Assembly (NCBI RefSeq): GCF_013403245.1
Contig: NZ_JACBNQ010000008.1
Coordinates: forward strand, 1-64,000
Length of the DNA: 64,000 nucleotides
Direction of reading: 5' to 3'
Origin: Sedimentibacter hydroxybenzoicus DSM 7310
GTDB taxonomy: Bacteria; Bacillota; Clostridia; Tissierellales; Sedimentibacteraceae
Both the position numbers and the translations under genes were made by a program. The notes under the pieces are model-generated. The model was not told where the DNA came from, ran no database searches, and worked only from the letters and a program-made list of their open reading frames with translations. Positions 17,111 to 23,812 of the stretch are shown here, piece after piece; the first letter of the stretch is position 1; each line of letters opens with the position of its first letter.

Positions 17111-17620
17111 TTATAGTTCTTCCATATTTATTTTTTCATATAAAATAGTTTTTACTAAATTATCATTTTTATAAATAAAAATTGAATTTGGAAGCAGGTT
17201 TTCTTTATTAAAGTTTAAAACATGCTTATAAGTACCGTCAAAATAAACCAATTCTTCCGGTAAAACATCGAAGTGGCTGTCAAATTTCTTCAGATCAAAA
17301 TCATAAATCAATGAATCGGTTATATTAAATTTTTCAATTACTACACTACTTTCAGGAAATTTATCATTGTTTAAAACGCATCTGTTGCCTGATAGAAATG
17401 CTGAATTCCACGATTCCTTTCCTGAATCAACTTTAATGCTGTAATTTGAATCCCTGCAAATAATATTAACCTTATAAGCGTTTTCGCTGTTTTCCGTATA
17501 CACCTTCATTACAGCTTCTCCTGTATAATTAACAGGAATCATAAAGGGGTTGTCGCTGACTTTAGAACACCCGCAAAAAGTTATCACAAATAAAATCAAG
17601 CATACTATTTTTAACTTCAT
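17111..17620 (-). CDS. GerS-like/LolA-fold lipoprotein
   Basis: The protein is a predicted lipoprotein: basic start MKLKIVCLILFVITF followed by the lipobox FCGC, with the cysteine at about residue 18. The mature part is rich in beta strands. It lies between acpS and mazEF. In clostridia the germination lipoprotein GerS or its relatives sit in this region, next to alr. The pattern fits, but the sequence identity is not obvious by eye and alr itself is missing, so GerS-like is an inference. Length 169 residues. An alternative is a general outer-surface LolA-like protein. Confidence 0.6.
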   Translation of the reverse strand: MKLKIVCLILFVITFCGCSKVSDNPFMIPVNYTGEAVMKVYTENSENAYKVNIICRDSNYSIKVDSGKESWNSAFLSGNRCVLNNDKFPESSVVIEKFNITDSLIYDFDLKKFDSHFDVLPEELVYFDGTYKHVLNFNKENLLPNSIFIYKNDNLVKTILYEKINMEEL

Positions 17621-17705
17621 ACATCAAACCTGCTCCCATAGTTATATAATAGATTATGATGAGATATAAATAAATATGCTTAAAAAAGGGAAACACATGA
17701 TTTAT

Positions 17706-18077
17706 TCAGTTACTTTCAGCTACACAAAAAGCAATCGCCAAATCAACAGTGTGAGAAATTGACACCTGAATGTTGGTTATACCCAGATTATTAGCTAAAA
17801 TCAACGCATTATTCAATAAATTTACACATGGCTTATCTGATTCATCCTTCAATATTTCTATGTCACATGGACCAAAGTTTGAAAATCCGGTGCCCAAGCT
17901 TTTAGATACTGCTTCCTTTGCAGCAAACATGCCTGCTGCCGTTTGATAATTAAACTTCCTTTTATTTAAATAATCAACTTCGTTTTCCGAATAAATTTTT
18001 TTAATGAATCTATCATTCTGTAAATTATTCTTAATCCTTTCAACTTCCGTTATATCAGTTCCTACACCTTTTATCAT
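17706..18077 (-). CDS. acpS: Holo-[acyl-carrier-protein] synthase
   Basis: AcpS moves the 4'-phosphopantetheine group from CoA to acyl carrier protein. The start is MIKGVGTDITEVERI, with the Mg-binding D8. The second conserved site is FAAKEAVSKSLGTG, with E55, and the end has VSISHTVDLAIAFCV. Length 123 residues, normal. A reading ten codons longer exists, but the ATG used has AAGGAG six bases upstream. It is first in a minus-strand set with the lipoprotein and possibly mazEF, divergent from upp. Confidence 0.95.
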   Translation of the reverse strand: MIKGVGTDITEVERIKNNLQNDRFIKKIYSENEVDYLNKRKFNYQTAAGMFAAKEAVSKSLGTGFSNFGPCDIEILKDESDKPCVNLLNNALILANNLGITNIQVSISHTVDLAIAFCVAESN

Positions 18078-18100
18078 ATAATCTCCTTCAGAAAAATAAA

Positions 18101-18129
18101 TTGACAAAGAGCTTTCATTATATAATAAT
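18101..18129 (+). promoter_or_regulatory. Possible upp promoter
   Basis: TTGACA (18101-18106) and AATAAT (18124-18129) are 17 bp apart. It overlaps the acpS promoter on the other strand. Confidence 0.4.
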
Positions 18130-18156
18130 TATATTATATTAACAAAAGTAATACAA
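18128..18156 (-). promoter_or_regulatory. acpS promoter
   Basis: On the minus strand TTGTAT (18151-18156) and TATAAT (18128-18133) are 17 bp apart, with the start point about 40 bases before the acpS ATG. Confidence 0.5.
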
Positions 18157-18180
18157 TTCTTATTTGACAAAGGAGAATAT

Positions 18181-18810
18181 ATGAGTAATATTACAGTGGT
18201 CTCTCATCCATTGATTCAACATAAATTGACAATGCTGAGAGATAAGAATACATCCTCTAAAGACTTTAGAGAGCTGGTAAGAGAAATTGCCATGCTTATG
18301 GCATATGAAGTCACAAGAAATCTACCGGTTAAAGATATTGAAGTAGAAACACCTATAGCAAAAACAACCGGCAAAGCATTATCCGGAGAAGACATTGCAA
18401 TAGTTCCCGTATTAAGAGCAGGTCTCGGAATGGTAGACGGCATGCTTGATTTAATACCAAATGCTAAAATAGGTCATATCGGTTTGTACAGAAATGAAGA
18501 AACATTGCAGCCGGTAGAATACTACTGCAAGCTTCCAAGTGACATAGGAAACAGAATAGTGATAATTACAGAACCTATGCTTTCTACCGGCGGATCAATG
18601 ATTGGAGCATTAACATTACTTAAACAATACGGTGCTAAAAAAATTAAATCGATACATTTGGTATGCGCTCCCGAAGGACTCAAAAAAGTAACCGAAGCTC
18701 ATCCTGATGTAGAAATCTATACTGCAGCAATCGATGAAAAATTTAACGATATCGGGTATATAGTACCCGGATTAGGGGATGCGGGAGACAGATTATTCGG
18801 AACAAAGTGA
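18181..18810 (+). CDS. upp: Uracil phosphoribosyltransferase
   Basis: The enzyme salvages uracil by joining it to PRPP to give UMP. The 209-residue protein has the family blocks [35 protein letters not shown] and the PRPP loop [15 protein letters not shown]. The loop has E-P-M where many homologues have D-P-M, a mild change. The uracil-binding end [18 protein letters not shown] is intact. AAAGGAG lies before the ATG. It is monocistronic and followed by two family 3 hairpins. Confidence 0.97.
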   Translation: MSNITVVSHPLIQHKLTMLRDKNTSSKDFRELVREIAMLMAYEVTRNLPVKDIEVETPIAKTTGKALSGEDIAIVPVLRAGLGMVDGMLDLIPNAKIGHIGLYRNEETLQPVEYYCKLPSDIGNRIVIITEPMLSTGGSMIGALTLLKQYGAKKIKSIHLVCAPEGLKKVTEAHPDVEIYTAAIDEKFNDIGYIVPGLGDAGDRLFGTK

Positions 18811-18906
18811 GCAGACAACCCAAATTTTTAATTTGGTGTTGGTCGCTCATCCTGAGCGAAAGCGAAGGATCTTCCAGACAACCCAAATTTTTTTTGGTGA
18901 TGAGAC
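18811..18906. repeat. Two family 3 hairpins after upp
   Basis: GCAGACAACCCAAATT...AATTTGGTGTTGGTCGC (18811-18846) forms a hairpin. A second copy starts at CAGACAACCCAAATTTTTTT (about 18875). Between them lies CATCCTGAGCGAAAGCGAAGG, a short repeat type seen widely in bacteria; only part is written here. The array follows the upp stop codon directly and may end its transcript. Neither copy has the TGTAAGTA tail. Confidence 0.55.
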
Positions 18907-18910
18907 AATA

Positions 18911-18939
18911 TTGACAGTCACATGATAAGTATATATTAA
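18911..18939 (+). promoter_or_regulatory. Promoter before the MATE remnant
   Basis: TTGACA (18911-18916) and TATTAA (18934-18939) are 17 bp apart. A hairpin AAGGACGTGA...TCACGTTCCTT followed by TTTG (about 18938-18966) comes next. It could be an attenuator for the former transporter gene. Confidence 0.4.
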
Positions 18940-18978
18940 GGACGTGAGTAATTCACGTTCCTTTTGTTTGAGGTAATT

Positions 18979-19215
18979 ATGGACAATTTAACAAGGAAAA
19001 ACAATGCATTTTTGTCAATACTTTTAGTAATAGCTATACCTGTCGTTATTCAGAACACCCTTAGTATAGGTCTTAATATGATTGATACTATCATGGTAAG
19101 CAAATTAGGCGAAAATGCCATTTCTGCTGTAGGTCTTGGAAACAGAATTTATTTTATTTTTACTACTATTTGTTTTGGAATATATAAAAGCAATTGTTGT
19201 AATAAACAGATATAG
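18979..19215 (+). pseudogene. Truncated MATE-family efflux gene
   Basis: Only the first 70 residues of a MATE (NorM-like) multidrug/sodium antiporter remain. The frame holds the first membrane segment FLSILLVIAIPVVIQ and the family-typical TLSIGLNMIDTIMVSKLGE, AISAVGLGNRIYFI. After TTICFGIY it runs into SNCCNKQI and a stop, where homologues continue for ten more membrane segments. The rest of the gene is absent. GAGG precedes the ATG. It cannot make a working transporter. Confidence 0.8.
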
Positions 19216-19263
19216 AAGTAAAAAATGGCTTAATAATTTAATTATGAATTAAAAGGGAGGCTT

Positions 19264-20208
19264 ATGAAACATATATTTATCATCAATCCTATTGCAGGCA
19301 AAGGGAAACTGCAAGAAAATATAGAAAAATCAATACACCATGAATTAAAGACAAAAAAAGTCGATTATGAGGTATATTTCAGTAAATCTAAAGACGATAT
19401 AAAAACCTATATAACAAATAAATGTGGAGATAATATGCAAAGCGTTTTTTATGCATGCGGCGGAGACGGAACTCTCCATGAGGTTGTAAATGCATGTATA
19501 GGATTCGAAAATGCTTATATCGGAGTGATACCCTGCGGCTCAGGTAACGATTTTGTTAAGAACTTTGATAATCGTGATTATTTTCACTATATAGATTCAC
19601 AAGTTAATGGAAAAGCGATAAATTTAGATTTAATCAAAGTAAAAGATAAATATACAGTTTCTGTCTGTAATATCGGTTTTGATGCTGATGCCGCTTTCAG
19701 TATGCATAAGTTTAAAAAGATTCCCTTCATAACCGGCTCAGGATGTTATATTATGTCTGTTATTTATAACTTATCTAAGAAATTAGGAAAAGAATTAGAA
19801 GTAATAATTGATAAAGATGAAGTTTTAAAAGGATCATTTCTGCTAGGAGTCGTTGCCAACGGTCATTCATACGGAGGCGGCTACAAATGCGCTCCCTTAG
19901 CCGAAATTAATGACGGTATAATGGATTTATGCTTTGTAAGCAATATATCCCGTGTTAAAATCCTCAGCGTATTAGGTAGCTATAAGGAAGGTACACATCT
20001 TACAAACGAAAAGCTTAAAGACATCATTACATATAAAAAATGCAAACACGTTAAAATCAAAAGTAAAGAACCTATAAATATATGTATAGACGGTGAAAAC
20101 TTTATACATGATGAAATTGAACTCGAAGCGGTAAAAGATATACTTAAATTTTGGATTCCGGAAGGTGTACGAGTACAGGCAGAGAAAAGTGTTTATACAA
20201 CTCAATAA
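19264..20208 (+). CDS. Diacylglycerol/sphingosine kinase-family lipid kinase
   Basis: The protein belongs to the DagK/YegS/LCB5 lipid kinase family and probably phosphorylates diacylglycerol on the inner membrane face for lipid recycling. The N-terminal FIINPIAGKGK and the nucleotide loop CGGDGTLHEVVN near residue 70 are diagnostic, followed by IPCGSGNDFVKNF. The C-terminal domain has GVVANGHSYGGGYKCAP, typical of the YegS fold. Length 314 residues. GGGAGG lies before the ATG. The substrate is an inference from the family. Confidence 0.9.
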   Translation: MKHIFIINPIAGKGKLQENIEKSIHHELKTKKVDYEVYFSKSKDDIKTYITNKCGDNMQSVFYACGGDGTLHEVVNACIGFENAYIGVIPCGSGNDFVKNFDNRDYFHYIDSQVNGKAINLDLIKVKDKYTVSVCNIGFDADAAFSMHKFKKIPFITGSGCYIMSVIYNLSKKLGKELEVIIDKDEVLKGSFLLGVVANGHSYGGGYKCAPLAEINDGIMDLCFVSNISRVKILSVLGSYKEGTHLTNEKLKDIITYKKCKHVKIKSKEPINICIDGENFIHDEIELEAVKDILKFWIPEGVRVQAEKSVYTTQ

Positions 20209-20219
20209 TAAAATATTAG

Positions 20220-20248
20220 TTGATATAATTATTACTTTTGTATATAAT
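20220..20248 (+). promoter_or_regulatory. Promoter of the AbrB-type antitoxin gene
   Basis: TTGATA (20220-20225) and TATAAT (20243-20248) are 17 bp apart, in the gap after the lipid kinase gene. Confidence 0.5.
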
Positions 20249-20298
20249 ATCTGTAAGAAAGTAAGAAATTCGCACTCACAGAATGGAGATGATAAAAT

Positions 20299-20559
20299 AT
20301 GATATCCGAGTTAAGAGCAAAATCTCAAATTACGATACCTAAAGACCTTGTAGACAAATTGGGACTTTCCGAAGGAGATAAATTAGAAATATACGAAAAG
20401 GATGGTATAATTTGTATTATGCCTGTTGTAGTATATCCAAAAAAATACTTAGATGAACTCCGTGAGGAAATTGAAATAACAAGACTTAAAGTTGCATCCG
20501 GAGAGCTCCACATGTTTGACAATATTGATGCTGTATTTGAGAAATTGGAGGAAAATTAA
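20299..20559 (+). CDS. AbrB/MazE-type antitoxin
   Basis: The 86-residue protein has a swapped-hairpin AbrB DNA-binding domain, ELRAKSQITIPKDLVDKLGL, followed by SEGDKLEIYEKDGIICIMPV. The rest is a helical, charged tail as found in antitoxins. The next frame starts inside its stop codon (TAATG), the typical coupled toxin arrangement, but that toxin is broken. It probably binds its own promoter. Whether it still has a partner elsewhere cannot be told. Confidence 0.85.
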   Translation: MISELRAKSQITIPKDLVDKLGLSEGDKLEIYEKDGIICIMPVVVYPKKYLDELREEIEITRLKVASGELHMFDNIDAVFEKLEEN

Positions 20560-20612
20560 TGTCCTACCAGCTTATCCTTACACAACGGTTTGAAAAGCAT
20601 TATACTTGTTGA
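20559..20612 (+). pseudogene. Remnant of a RelE/ParE-type toxin gene
   Basis: The 17-residue frame MSYQLILTQRFEKHYTC starts at the antitoxin stop (TAATG) and resembles the first strand and helix of RelE/YafQ toxins. It then stops, and no further toxin sequence is seen in any frame in the next 300 bases. ATGTCCTAC at its start is repeated inverted as GTAGGACAT at 20614-20622. Confidence 0.6.
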
Positions 20613-20630
20613 TGTAGGACATCATGATAT

Positions 20631-20664
20631 TTTAAAACAGTTTTAGAATGAAAGCTGTTTTAAA
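20631..20664 (+). other. Hairpin after the toxin remnant
   Basis: TTTAAAACAG and CTGTTTTAAA form a 10-bp stem with a 14-nt loop. It may end the antitoxin transcript, though only a short T-rich stretch follows. Confidence 0.45.
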
Positions 20665-20710
20665 TTTTAGAACTTAATGTTATTTATTTTATTCCCACTC
20701 TAAACACAAA

Positions 20711-20745
20711 AAAGTTGAAAGATTTTCTATTAATCTTTCAACTTT
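20711..20745. terminator. Terminator between the antitoxin gene and queT
   Basis: AAAGTTGAAAGATT and AATCTTTCAACTTT form a perfect 14-bp stem with a 7-nt loop. A and T tracts at the ends suit both strands. In the gap from here to the queT stop (20746-20884) I see no gene. Confidence 0.75.
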
Positions 20746-20884
20746 ATATGTTTGAACAACTTTTTTAAATATCTTCCACATTAAAGGTTACATTTTTCAG
20801 GTGTCGATAATAGTTAGCCCGTTCAGTCGTAAAGCACAATACGGTATAGTCCGGGTCATCTGCCTAAGGGATAATAAAACTCAG

Positions 20885-21391
20885 TTAATCTATGGATAAT
20901 CTTTCGATTAAAATGTTATTTTTCATGATAGAATTTACCACAACAGTACCTACAAGAGTAACTACCACAAACTCTCCTACAGCTACATAAAATGCATTCA
21001 ATAAAAACGGGGTGCTAAACAGATAGGTTAACTCTAAGCCAACCAACAAAGCATTTGATACTACGGGTCCCAAGCTTGCAATTATAAGCGCTTTTATATT
21101 GTAACCTAAAAGCTTTCTGACCATTACTATGAACATAATCGCCAGCAATGTTGCAAATGATCCAACGACTATGTCAATTACTCCTAAGGGACTTGCCAGG
21201 TTTGCCAATACACATCCTAATATTAAGCCAAGACCATATTTCGGCTCTATAAATGCAAACAATACTAATATTTCCGATACTCTGAATTGTAACTGCTCAT
21301 AGCTCATCCACGCAAATGCATAGGTTAGGGCTGCGTATGACGCAGCTATAAGAGCTGTACGTGTTATGAATTGTATATTATTTTTTCTCAT
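20885..21391 (-). CDS. queT: QueT-type transporter, queuosine precursor
   Basis: QueT is the substrate-binding membrane (S) component of an ECF transporter that imports a queuosine precursor (preQ0/preQ1). The 168-residue protein is very hydrophobic, with about five membrane segments. The family blocks ALIAASYAALTYAFAWMS and LQFRVSEILVLFAFIEPKYG are clear, as is LGCVLANLASPLGVIDIVVG. It would share the EcfA1/A2/T energy module encoded 4-6 kb away in this window. A long leader with a possible riboswitch precedes it. The start has AAAGGAG upstream. Confidence 0.92.
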   Translation of the reverse strand: MRKNNIQFITRTALIAASYAALTYAFAWMSYEQLQFRVSEILVLFAFIEPKYGLGLILGCVLANLASPLGVIDIVVGSFATLLAIMFIVMVRKLLGYNIKALIIASLGPVVSNALLVGLELTYLFSTPFLLNAFYVAVGEFVVVTLVGTVVVNSIMKNNILIERLSID

Positions 21392-21503
21392 TAAAAAAAC
21401 TCCTTTCGAATAACGAATTCTTAGGGAGCCACAAAAAAACTTGATTTTTTAAGTGGGTGCCAAGAAAACACTGTGTTATATTTATTATGCAATTCAATAA
21501 TAC
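21392..21503 (-). promoter_or_regulatory. queT leader, candidate preQ1 riboswitch
   Basis: About 110 nt of leader separate the promoter from queT. It contains CTTGGCACCCAC, an A/T-rich hairpin (CCACTTAAAAAA with TTTTTTTGTGG), GGCTCCCTAAG, and a small GAAT/ATTC stem touching the AAAGGAG ribosome binding site. queT genes are commonly under preQ1 riboswitch control (classes II or III), and the CTTGG start and AAAGGAG end recall class II. I cannot build the full consensus fold by eye, so the class is open. Confidence 0.4.
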
Positions 21504-21509
21504 TGACCA

Positions 21510-21538
21510 ATTATATTATATAATCATTTATTTTTCAA
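21510..21538 (-). promoter_or_regulatory. queT promoter
   Basis: On the minus strand TTGAAA (21533-21538) and TATAAT (21510-21515) are 17 bp apart. Confidence 0.6.
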
Positions 21539-21591
21539 GTATTATTTTAAGTTTCATGTCCTGCTTTCGAAAATAAGAAAATAGCGGTAAA

Positions 21592-22035
21592 TTATAAATC
21601 TATATTCTCTATAATTATTACCTGAATTCCTTCTTCTCTACATACTTTTTCCAGTCTACTATCATTTGTTATAAAGCAATCAGCTTTCATAGTTATACCT
21701 GTAGCTATAATTAGTGCATCAGGAGTTTTAATATTGTAGTAGGCCCTTAATCTTGAAGCTATATCTGCAATTTTATAATCTACATTTACTATTGAAAGGT
21801 TAGGAAAATTAGATAACATCAATTTATACCTATTTTCTATGAAAATATTCTTATCTCTCTTTGGTTTAACTAATACTTCCATAAAAGATACTACAGACAT
21901 TAATGCAGGAGTTTTGCCATCTTGAATGTCAATAAAAACTTTCTCTAACTTGCCGGAATAATCAGGGTTGTCTTCAAAAAAATAGATAAAACAATTAGTA
22001 TCTAATAATACTGATCTCCCGACATCTATTCCCAT
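21592..22035 (-). CDS. PIN-domain ribonuclease, VapC-like toxin
   Basis: This is a PIN-fold endoribonuclease, most likely a VapC-type toxin. The acidic metal-binding residues are visible: D in LLDTNCFIYFF (about 12), E in SVVSFMEVLVKP (about 53), D in IKTPDALIIAT (about 103) and D in FITNDSRLEKV (about 120). Length 147 residues. The gene overlaps the AbrB-type antitoxin gene by ten bases and ends a three-gene operon. The target RNA is unknown. Confidence 0.9.
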   Translation of the reverse strand: MGIDVGRSVLLDTNCFIYFFEDNPDYSGKLEKVFIDIQDGKTPALMSVVSFMEVLVKPKRDKNIFIENRYKLMLSNFPNLSIVNVDYKIADIASRLRAYYNIKTPDALIIATGITMKADCFITNDSRLEKVCREEGIQVIIIENIDL

Positions 22036-22268
22036 GATTCTCTTTCCTCTTTTATATATTCATTAACATTTATATTGTCCCACACTTCTTTGCCTAAACC
22101 TCTCATAGTTTTTACAAAATCGTCTGGTTTTTTCATTAATACTATTTGACCAGTCTCATCATCATATAACCATATGAATTCTGTACCTGGTTTTAACCCT
22201 GCTTTTTTAAGAATCTGTTCTGGTATATTTATACTTAAATCTTGATTAAGTTTAGAAATAAGACTCAT
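22026..22268 (-). CDS. AbrB/SpoVT-type antitoxin (VapB-like)
   Basis: The 80-residue protein carries an AbrB-like fold, MSLISKLNQDLSINIPEQIL followed by KKAGLKPGTEFIWLYDD. Its charged C-terminal tail (YIKEERESWE) would block the PIN toxin encoded next. The start has AAGGAG nine bases upstream. An in-frame ATG 16 codons earlier overlaps the previous gene but has no ribosome binding site. Confidence 0.85.
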   Translation of the reverse strand: MSLISKLNQDLSINIPEQILKKAGLKPGTEFIWLYDDETGQIVLMKKPDDFVKTMRGLGKEVWDNINVNEYIKEERESWE

Positions 22269-22302
22269 ACCGAAGCTCCTTCCGGTTAAATTATCGTTAT
22301 AT

Positions 22303-22569
22303 TTACTTTCCTGCATTTATTCTTGCCCTCACTTTTGAAAAAACTTCATCATGAGTATATCTGGTATCAGTTGATGTTGCTTCTTTATCTGCTTCATCCA
22401 GCTTAAATTCTATTCCATCTGTTAATTCTGCATACTTTTCTATACTTAATACAACCATGGAACCATATCCATTCTTTGTAAGATACACCGGCTGTCCTTC
22501 TCTTATAACCATATCTTCAATTTCCGGAAACTTATTTCTTAAATCTGATACAGGTCTAATACGAATCAT
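22303..22569 (-). CDS. Phd/YefM-type antitoxin
   Basis: The 88-residue protein starts MIRIRPVSDLRNKFPEIEDM. It then has VIREGQPVYLTKNGYGSMVV, the Phd/YefM fold that binds promoter DNA as a dimer. The C-terminal half is acidic and probably unstructured without a partner. It is first in the operon; AGGTG lies before the ATG. No Doc- or YoeB-type toxin follows. It is instead followed by an AbrB antitoxin and a PIN toxin, an unusual combination. Confidence 0.88.
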   Translation of the reverse strand: MIRIRPVSDLRNKFPEIEDMVIREGQPVYLTKNGYGSMVVLSIEKYAELTDGIEFKLDEADKEATSTDTRYTHDEVFSKVRARINAGK

Positions 22570-22590
22570 ACTTTCACCTCATTGCATTAT

Positions 22591-22630
22591 AATTTATCGT
22601 TATTTTATCATTATTTTATCATAAAGTCAA
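22591..22630 (-). promoter_or_regulatory. Toxin-antitoxin operon promoter with direct repeats
   Basis: On the minus strand TTGACT (22625-22630) and TAAAAT (22602-22607) are 17 bp apart. GATAAAATAA occurs twice with an 11-bp period (22600-22609 and 22611-22620), and a partial third copy GATAAATT follows (22591-22598). The copies cover the -10 region, a likely operator for the Phd or AbrB protein. Confidence 0.6.
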
Positions 22631-22673
22631 TGTTTTGCTCTATTCATTTATACTAAATTCTTAAACAAAATAA

Positions 22674-22697
22674 AAGAGCCGCATTTCTGCGACTCTT
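22674..22697 (-). terminator. Terminator of rplM-rpsI
   Basis: AAGAG-C-CGCA pairs with TGCG-A-CTCTT around a TTTC loop. On the minus strand a TTTTATTTTG tract follows. Confidence 0.75.
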
Positions 22698-22716
22698 CCA
22701 TATATGGTTTTGTACC

Positions 22717-22769
22717 AATTATACTTACAGTATAAACGACCAACACCAAATATAAAATTTGGGTTGTCT
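22717..22769 (-). repeat. Family 3 hairpin repeat with TATACTGTAAGTATA tail
   Basis: Read on the minus strand, GACAACCCAAAT...ATTTGGTGTTGGTC forms a hairpin. It is followed by TATACTGTAAGTATA, itself an inverted repeat. It begins three bases after the rpsI stop codon and lies before the terminator. Confidence 0.65.
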
Positions 22770-22771
22770 GT

Positions 22772-23161
22772 TTATCTCTTGCTGAACTGTGAAGCTCTTC
22801 TTGCTTTTTTCAAACCGTATTTCTTTCTTTCCTTCATTCTTGAATCTCTTGTCAAGAATCCGGCTTTTTTAAGAATTGGTCTCAGTTCTCCGTCTACCTG
22901 CAAAAGTGCTCTTGATATACCGTGTCTGATTGCTCCTGCCTGACCTGTATATCCTCCACCCTTTACATTTACTAACACATCGTATTGACCCATCGTATCA
23001 GTAATCATTAGCGGTTCTCTTACTAAAACTCTTAAAGTTTCATATTTGATATAATCATCTAATTCTCTTTTATTTATAACAATTTTACCTGTTCCCGGTA
23101 CCATTCTTACTCTTGCTATTGCTTTTTTTCTTCTGCCTGTTCCTCTGTATTGTGCATCCAT
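22772..23161 (-). CDS. rpsI: 30S ribosomal protein S9
   Basis: S9 binds the 3' major domain of 16S rRNA, and its C-terminal tail reaches the P-site tRNA. The 129-residue protein has [20 protein letters not shown] at the start, [20 protein letters not shown] in the middle and the basic tail ending [12 protein letters not shown], whose last arginine contacts the tRNA. It is 18 bases behind rplM. A good ribosome binding site is present (GAGGAGG). Confidence 0.98.
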   Translation of the reverse strand: MDAQYRGTGRRKKAIARVRMVPGTGKIVINKRELDDYIKYETLRVLVREPLMITDTMGQYDVLVNVKGGGYTGQAGAIRHGISRALLQVDGELRPILKKAGFLTRDSRMKERKKYGLKKARRASQFSKR

Positions 23162-23179
23162 TTAATCGTCCTCCTCTCA

Positions 23180-23608
23180 CTAAAACTCGTATACTTGTGG
23201 TTTTTGAGCTTGGTTATTGTGCTCAGGACCAGCGTATACTTTAAGTTTCTTTAACATTTTTCTTCCAAGTGAATTCTTAGGAAGCATTCCCTTTACTGCA
23301 AGATACACCGGTTGTGTCGGTTTAGCCTTGAATAAATCTCTGTAAGGAGTTTCCTTCAATCCACCCGGATAAAGTGAGTGGTGTCTGTATAGTTTTTGAT
23401 CTAATTTTTTACCTGTCAATACCACTTTTTCAGCGTTAACTATTATAACAAAGTCTCCTGTATCAACGTGTGGTGTATATGTTGCTTTATGTTTACCTCT
23501 TAATATCTTAGCAACTTCAGTTGCAAGTCTACCTAAAGTTTTTCCTTCGGCATCGATTACGTACCATGCCCTTTCAACTTCATTAGGTTTAGCCAAGAAG
23601 CTTTTCAT
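23180..23608 (-). CDS. rplM: 50S ribosomal protein L13
   Basis: L13 is an early assembly protein of the 50S subunit. The 142-residue protein has [20 protein letters not shown], then [15 protein letters not shown] and [20 protein letters not shown]. Two ATG codons stand side by side; the second, seven bases after AGGAGG, is preferred. It has its own promoter and a leader with a large hairpin, so rplM-rpsI is expressed apart from the truA unit upstream. Confidence 0.97.
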   Translation of the reverse strand: MKSFLAKPNEVERAWYVIDAEGKTLGRLATEVAKILRGKHKATYTPHVDTGDFVIIVNAEKVVLTGKKLDQKLYRHHSLYPGGLKETPYRDLFKAKPTQPVYLAVKGMLPKNSLGRKMLKKLKVYAGPEHNNQAQKPQVYEF

Positions 23609-23611
23609 CAT

Positions 23612-23714
23612 GTTTCCTCCTGTATTTCTACTATTATACTATTTAAAATTATAATATATCGAAAAAACCTAACTCCGGGGCATTGGAACGGTTTTTCTCT
23701 AATCTTATCATACC
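23612..23714 (-). promoter_or_regulatory. rplM leader, probable L13 leader RNA
   Basis: On the minus strand AAAAACC pairs with GGTTTTT around the loop GTTCCAATGCCCCGGAGTTA (hairpin 23661-23697). The loop and the closing stem resemble the Firmicute L13 leader class as I remember it. The hairpin plus its T tract could also act as an attenuator. A covariance search would decide. Confidence 0.55.
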
Positions 23715-23720
23715 TATGGT

Positions 23721-23749
23721 ATTCTATATTAAATTTCAACATCTGTCAA
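23721..23749 (-). promoter_or_regulatory. rplM-rpsI promoter
   Basis: On the minus strand TTGACA (23744-23749) and TAGAAT (23721-23726) are 17 bp apart, placing the start about 105 bases before rplM. Confidence 0.7.
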
Positions 23750-23812
23750 GTGATTTTTGCTTTTTTACTAACCAATTACCTATCTGTAACCAACCTAATG
23801 CCTATCCATCGC

